Source: CAVQJU01 sp963755195
Lineage (GTDB): Bacteria > Acidobacteriota > Vicinamibacteria > Vicinamibacterales > CAVVIG01
DNA: 64,000 nucleotides
Direction of reading: 5' to 3'
Assembly: GCA_963755195.1 (NCBI GenBank)
Contig: CAVWIZ010000001.1
Coordinates: 682,001 to 746,000 of the forward strand
The position numbers and the translations under genes were made by a program. Below, piece after piece: positions 60,503 through 64,000 of the stretch. Under the pieces are notes generated by a model, which saw nothing but the letters and a program-made list of their open reading frames with translations, ran no database searches and had not been told where the DNA came from. How positions within the stretch are numbered: the first letter of the stretch is position 1; each line of letters begins with the position of its first letter.

Positions 60503-61174
60503 TTGACGCCTGCTCAGCGCGCGACGAGCGACGACGTCATTAGAACAGCGCTGCGGTCAAGATTGCTTACTGAAGCGACAGGCCATGACACGGTGCTTGT
60601 CGAAGAACTCGGCCTCTGCCGCGGGCAGGTGAGGATCGATGTTGCGATCGTAAACGGGCTCTTGCACGCGTACGAGATCAAATCCGATCGCGACAATCTG
60701 CGGCGGCTGGCGAAGCAGGCCGATTTCTACGGCCGAGTGGTTGATCGCGCGACGATCGTTGTCGGCGACCGGCTTCTAGAGTGCGCCTCCGAAGCTGTGC
60801 CCGCCTGGTGGGGCGTAATTCGCGCGCGTACGACACCTCGCGGCGTGCGATTCACGACTGTCCGACGCGCGCGAAAAAACCCCGACAGAATTCCACGGGC
60901 ACTTGCCGAGCTTCTTTGGTCAGCAGACGCGATGTCGCTTTTGGAAGCGCGCGACCTGGCGAGGGGGTTTCGGGGAAAACCCCGGCGGATGCTGTGGGAT
61001 CGCGTGTGCGAACAGTACAGCCTCGGTGAGATCGCGAGTGCCGTTCGGCGCCACCTCAAGGCCAGGGCAGCGCGTCCAGGCTCTGGCTCACCTGCGAGAG
61101 ATGGTGAATCGTACCGAGCTTGCGCCACGCCCCTGCCGAACCATGCCCCGGAGCCCCGTCAGCCGCGGCTTTGA
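60503..61174 (+). CDS. sce7726-family protein
   Basis: TTG 60503 (LTPAQRATSDDVIRTALRSR) is the first possible start after a run of nine C; an earlier start in another frame cannot be excluded if the C run is miscounted. Landmarks are VEELGLCRGQVRIDVAIVNG, LLHAYEIKSDRDNLRRLAKQ, 'VVDRATIVVGDRLLE' and AVPAWWGVIRA. The 'RIDVA ... EIKS' pattern is a PD-(D/E)xK-like nuclease core. sce7726 genes are usually next to sce7725 (beta-protein) genes; here the beta-protein gene converges on it and the two 3' ends overlap by about 119 bp. Function unknown. Confidence 0.8.
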   Translation: MTPAQRATSDDVIRTALRSRLLTEATGHDTVLVEELGLCRGQVRIDVAIVNGLLHAYEIKSDRDNLRRLAKQADFYGRVVDRATIVVGDRLLECASEAVPAWWGVIRARTTPRGVRFTTVRRARKNPDRIPRALAELLWSADAMSLLEARDLARGFRGKPRRMLWDRVCEQYSLGEIASAVRRHLKARAARPGSGSPARDGESYRACATPLPNHAPEPRQPRL

Positions 61175-62114
61175 TGCTGCTGCATCCGGCGCAGTGGTGC
61201 GCGCCGGCGAAGTAACTCTGCAGGTGTCCATATACTAACCGCGTAGCAAGTTGCGGAAACTGCTCGCCGGGCCGAACTGATCGTGTGCTTTCGCCTTTGA
61301 TCAGCAACCAGTGTTCATCACGCGTGTAGCGAATCGTCGCTGACACCTGCATCAGTCGGAAATCGAAACCCTCGACGCCCTTTGGATGCTGGATGCCGTA
61401 GTCGCTATACGTTGGCAGCCGCGCCATTTCGTGCCTCGCCGCGTATAGGGAGTTGCGCCAGGCCAGCCAGTCGCCACGTTCAACCAACTCGTGAGAGTGT
61501 CGGTCCACGATCCCCATGCTCATTGGAAATGAACACGCCGAGAGCGTGAGTGTTTTCCACGATTGTTGATGCGGCACCTCCGCAAGGAAGGCTTGCGCGA
61601 ATGCCGCGATCCCTTCAGGGATCATGTCGTCGACGGCGCCGAGGTCAAGGATCACATCGATTTCGTCGGGGCTCAGATTGTGGGTGGAGAGGAATGCATT
61701 GACACGCTGCGACAGGTCACCCTGTTCAAACTCGTCGCGAGTCATCCGAAGAGCGAGTCCAGACTGCCCGTGCGCCAGCGCCGCGGCAACATCCGCTACC
61801 CGGCTCACGCCAGTGACCGGCGTGAACACGATTCCGAGGGCTGCCGCCCGCTGGAATACCGCGACGGCGCCCGGGGGGCCGTCAGGCTCGAGCTCGCACG
61901 CATCGATAAAGCAACGCGAATACCCTGTCAGGTTGGGACCAAGACCTTTGAAGGTGGTGTTCAGATGCGCCGCGAGATCCTTATCCGTTCGTTCCACGAT
62001 CTGAAGGAGCGGCGTCATGCGTGCCTTGAGATTCGGTGCGACCCGTCCGAGGGCAGCCTTCTCCCCAAGCTTTGCTTTCAACACCGGAACGTAGTGGTGG
62101 GCGCCGAAAGTCAT
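61056..62114 (-). CDS. beta-family (sce7725-like) protein
   Basis: 352 aa. ATG 62114 shares a base with the upstream stop. MTFGAHHYVPVLKAKLGEKA followed by RMTPLLQIVERTDKDLAAHL is the standard opening of the Beta-protein family (PF14350), a TIM-barrel-like fold. It continues with DEIDVILDLGAVDDMIPEGI, FPMSMGIVDRHSHELVERGD, 'PTYSDYGIQHP' and WLLIKGEST. The end (HCAGCSS, AWRKLGTIHHLSQVSQSLDA) also fits the family. Role unknown; members occur in phages and genomic islands. Third gene of an overlapping row after the IrrE-type peptidase and the PIN-like protein. Confidence 0.82.
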   Translation of the reverse strand: MTFGAHHYVPVLKAKLGEKAALGRVAPNLKARMTPLLQIVERTDKDLAAHLNTTFKGLGPNLTGYSRCFIDACELEPDGPPGAVAVFQRAAALGIVFTPVTGVSRVADVAAALAHGQSGLALRMTRDEFEQGDLSQRVNAFLSTHNLSPDEIDVILDLGAVDDMIPEGIAAFAQAFLAEVPHQQSWKTLTLSACSFPMSMGIVDRHSHELVERGDWLAWRNSLYAARHEMARLPTYSDYGIQHPKGVEGFDFRLMQVSATIRYTRDEHWLLIKGESTRSVRPGEQFPQLATRLVYGHLQSYFAGAHHCAGCSSIKAAADGAPGHGSAGAWRKLGTIHHLSQVSQSLDALPWP

Positions 62115-62722
62115 CAGTCCGTCCCTTCGGGGGGCTCCCAGAGCACCAAGGGGTCGACTTCGCTTGCGAGGCTGTTGAAATATGAACGCAGTGCTGATTG
62201 CGGATCGGCGTTGCCGGCCGAAAAACAGATGCCGATCGTCGTATCAACCTGGAATAGCGGAGTGACTCGCCGACGGAGGACATTCCACCCTAACCGGTCG
62301 CCGAGTGTCAGCAGCGCGACCTCCAGGCAGATGATCCTACTGTGAAGGATATTCGTCAGGCCTACGACATCCTTTATCGCTCGAAGAGCTCTCTTGTCGC
62401 CGGACAACATGGGTATGGTTGAATCTGCAGCCGCAGCGAGAAGTTGTGCTTCACCGGGATCTAGGTTTGGTACAGCCGCAAGCGCATCGAGCCAATGCCC
62501 CCTGGCTTCAGGCGCAACGGTCATCGATTCTGCTAGAGGAATCAGTGCTGAACACGCATCGGCGCCGAACCTTCGAGGCAAGCTGCCCCGTTGCAACATG
62601 TACGGGAGAGCCGGTAAACGGCCGCACTCGGTGAGCGGAACGTTCAAGCTTGCCAGCGTGTCGTCGAGCAACTGCGCCACACCGAGCTTGCAAAAGGCGT
62701 CGGTGTCAACGAGGAGCTTCAT
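62114..62722 (-). CDS. PIN-like domain protein
   Basis: 202 aa, ATG 62722, overlapping the upstream gene by 17 nt. MKLLVDTDAFCKLGVAQLLD at the N-terminus, LDPGEAQLLAAAADSTIPML followed by SGDKRALRAIKDV gives the D ... E ... (S/T)GDKRA arrangement of PIN nucleases. The C-terminal part is longer than in toxin VapC proteins. It might be an RNase acting with the neighbours. The family assignment is by pattern only. Confidence 0.65.
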   Translation of the reverse strand: MKLLVDTDAFCKLGVAQLLDDTLASLNVPLTECGRLPALPYMLQRGSLPRRFGADACSALIPLAESMTVAPEARGHWLDALAAVPNLDPGEAQLLAAAADSTIPMLSGDKRALRAIKDVVGLTNILHSRIICLEVALLTLGDRLGWNVLRRRVTPLFQVDTTIGICFSAGNADPQSALRSYFNSLASEVDPLVLWEPPEGTD

Positions 62723-63827
62723 TCGAAGCGCCGACTAGGCCACAAAGATGTAACAGTGACCGATCCGTCTCCGTGGCGTTCGCAAAGTCGACGTATTGAT
62801 TCAGAGCGCGCGAGAGGACGACACGCGCTCCCGTGTTGCGATAGAGGGCCTTCACGGCCATGCTCGCGGTGGCATAGTCCCCCGTGCGGCGGGCCCACGA
62901 GAAGATGACGGAGCTCGCGTCCGCGGCGGCTGTTTGTTCCCACCGTGACGCTTGCCGCGCGAGCTCTCTGAAGTCGTCAGTGACGGCGTCGACAATTGGG
63001 ATCTCGTCCTGACCAACAAGAACACGCCTCGCGTATCGGTCTGCGGCCACCTCGATGCTGTCGTTGTCAGGAATCTCGTCCTCTTCATCGACGACAGGTT
63101 GCTCGGGGGCACAATCGCCGGCGGCTATGTGGCCTGCCTCATGAGCAACGACGAACGCAATCCGTCCGGGTTCGTCGTGCTTATAACCAAGCAACACGAC
63201 CGGTCGACCATCGGCGATACAGGCCATGCCCTGAAACCCGGGGGCGGGCGCGACTGCCAAGGGGACAACCGGGACGCCTCGCTGCCATAGGTCACCGACG
63301 ATCTGCTCGAGTCGTGGAGACGCGAGTGACGTTACCAGCTGCTGACGCCATTGCAGCCCGTCTCCGGGCAACGGCGAGGCGTCAGGCCCTGGGACGGTGT
63401 CACGCAGACTGCGAACCACGGCACGAGCGACACTCATCGCGGCGTGTATGGCTGGTGTGAGGCGGTCGCGGCTGACGTCCCGCACTCGTCTCAATTGAGC
63501 AGCGGGATACGCCGGTGCTGACAGCGGCGCTGTGGGGTCGGCGACTACGGCGACAGGGCGGCTCAAGAATCTGGCGGCACGGATCTCGATGTCCTGCAGG
63601 ACGCTGGGATCGTCTTCGCAACGTTTGTCCCACCAGTCGGGAAGGACTGCTGCTTGGATGAACTCGCGCTTGAACCCAGCCTTCGCGAGTCGCTGCACGA
63701 GGTTATGAAACGACCGAGTGGCTGCCGTGTTGGTGGCGCTCGTGGTTGGCTCCGTTTGATCGGATTCGGTTGAGGTGACGTCCGTCAAGACGATTGTATC
63801 GGCGATGCTGCCGTCGTAGATGCTCAA
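62706..63827 (-). CDS. ImmA/IrrE-family metallopeptidase
   Basis: 373 aa from TTG 63827 (LSIYDGSIADTIVLTDVTST); the N-terminal start is uncertain. The N-terminal ~130 residues (FHNLVQRLAKAGFKREFIQA, LPDWWDKRCEDDPSVLQDIE) are the usual helical part. The zinc site is FVVAHEAGHIAAGDC (HEAGH) with the third ligand in DSIEVAADRYARRVLVGQDE. Such peptidases cleave repressors to switch on mobile elements or stress responses and are often toxins paired with regulators. Leads the overlapping row IrrE-PIN-beta protein, so it probably controls or joins that system. Confidence 0.85.
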   Translation of the reverse strand: MSIYDGSIADTIVLTDVTSTESDQTEPTTSATNTAATRSFHNLVQRLAKAGFKREFIQAAVLPDWWDKRCEDDPSVLQDIEIRAARFLSRPVAVVADPTAPLSAPAYPAAQLRRVRDVSRDRLTPAIHAAMSVARAVVRSLRDTVPGPDASPLPGDGLQWRQQLVTSLASPRLEQIVGDLWQRGVPVVPLAVAPAPGFQGMACIADGRPVVLLGYKHDEPGRIAFVVAHEAGHIAAGDCAPEQPVVDEEDEIPDNDSIEVAADRYARRVLVGQDEIPIVDAVTDDFRELARQASRWEQTAAADASSVIFSWARRTGDYATASMAVKALYRNTGARVVLSRALNQYVDFANATETDRSLLHLCGLVGASNEAPR

Positions 63828-63919
63828 ACCGTTAGGGAGAAGGCAATCAGGTGCCCTCTGCGGCCGCCATCTTCGCTCATGATCACGCGAAGTGTTGGCT
63901 TCAATCTAAGTCCGCCATG

Positions 63920-64000
63920 CCGTTCGGCCGTCAGCGCACGCTTACGCCGCGAGTCCCCTCAGGGAGACAAAAAGCGGGTACCACCGCGGCCGGGTCGGTC
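63920..64000 (-). promoter_or_regulatory. possible T-box leader 3' part
   Basis: Read on the minus strand, GCGGTGGTACCCGC (63974-63987) resembles the T-box core AGGGUGGUACCGCG. It is followed by TTTTT and the hairpin GTCTCCC-TGA-GGGGAC. About 35 nt later an ATG reads MADLD and stops. T-box leaders control aminoacyl-tRNA synthetase or amino-acid genes in response to uncharged tRNA. The upstream specifier region is beyond the window, and the controlled gene appears to be missing. Confidence 0.35.

Overview
The window is GC-rich chromosomal DNA, most likely from an Acidobacteriota (Vicinamibacteria-like) genome. The taxonomic hints are two TIGR03435-type proteins (a family found mainly in Acidobacteria), one of them fused to an M56/BlaR1 peptidase, a Ser/Thr kinase with a TolB-like propeller, and intergenic 'CACGAAG' and 'GAACC' repeats. 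Many genes that are recognisable by homology are split by one or more single-base shifts (NRPS genes, aconitase X, S9 and M28 peptidases, FAD oxidoreductase, gltX, both serine recombinases, hsdS, hsdR, the SIR2 gene, the IS91 transposase). The shifts hit housekeeping and accessory genes alike, and at least one lies in a C run, so uncorrected consensus indels are the simplest explanation. I annotate such loci as one gene each and say where the frame changes.

Layout. 1-4.5 kb: a membrane-anchored PQQ-type propeller protein and a Ser/Thr kinase. 4.5-11.6 kb: a compact three-gene NRPS operon on the minus strand (C-A-T-T*-TE; A-T; Fe(II)/2-oxoglutarate dioxygenase). The adenylation codes read by eye suggest Gly and Asp, and the dioxygenase resembles SyrP-type Asp beta-hydroxylases. 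The thioesterase has Cys where Ser is usual. 11.7-16.7 kb: a duplicated and broken region carrying ilvD and cysC fragments, two copies of an unknown 121-aa gene and a 75-bp structured repeat at the break points, surrounding a BlaI / M56-TIGR03435 sensor pair with tandem palindromic operators. 16.7-24.5 kb: an IlvD/Edd dehydratase divergent from an MFS transporter and a two-subunit aconitase X, followed by an S9 peptidase and a VOC protein. 24.5-30.8 kb: an M28 peptidase, an FAD oxidoreductase, a Uma2 protein, gltX and tRNA-Gln(CTG).

From the tRNA onward the content is accessory: a large serine recombinase, a DnaB-N/RepA-like ATPase with an HTH protein, a pyrF homologue and a TPR protein. A defence-island-like stretch follows: (i) a three-gene operon of two small membrane proteins and a SIR2-like protein with a helical region and a C-terminal membrane anchor; (ii) a DUF429 protein and a complete type I restriction-modification operon; (iii) a ribbon-helix-helix protein and a resolvase; (iv) an overlapping operon of radical SAM enzyme, DUF6375-like protein and a ~1,370-aa nuclease-STAND NTPase; (v) an IS91-type transposase with a tyrosine recombinase, delimited by 22-bp perfect inverted repeats; (vi) an ImmA/IrrE peptidase, a PIN-like protein and a beta-protein (sce7725-like) gene converging on an sce7726-like gene. 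The radical SAM / DUF6375 / STAND operon and the membrane-membrane-SIR2 operon are my best candidates for undescribed systems; both are inferences from domain content and gene packing. A T-box-like leader lies at the right edge.
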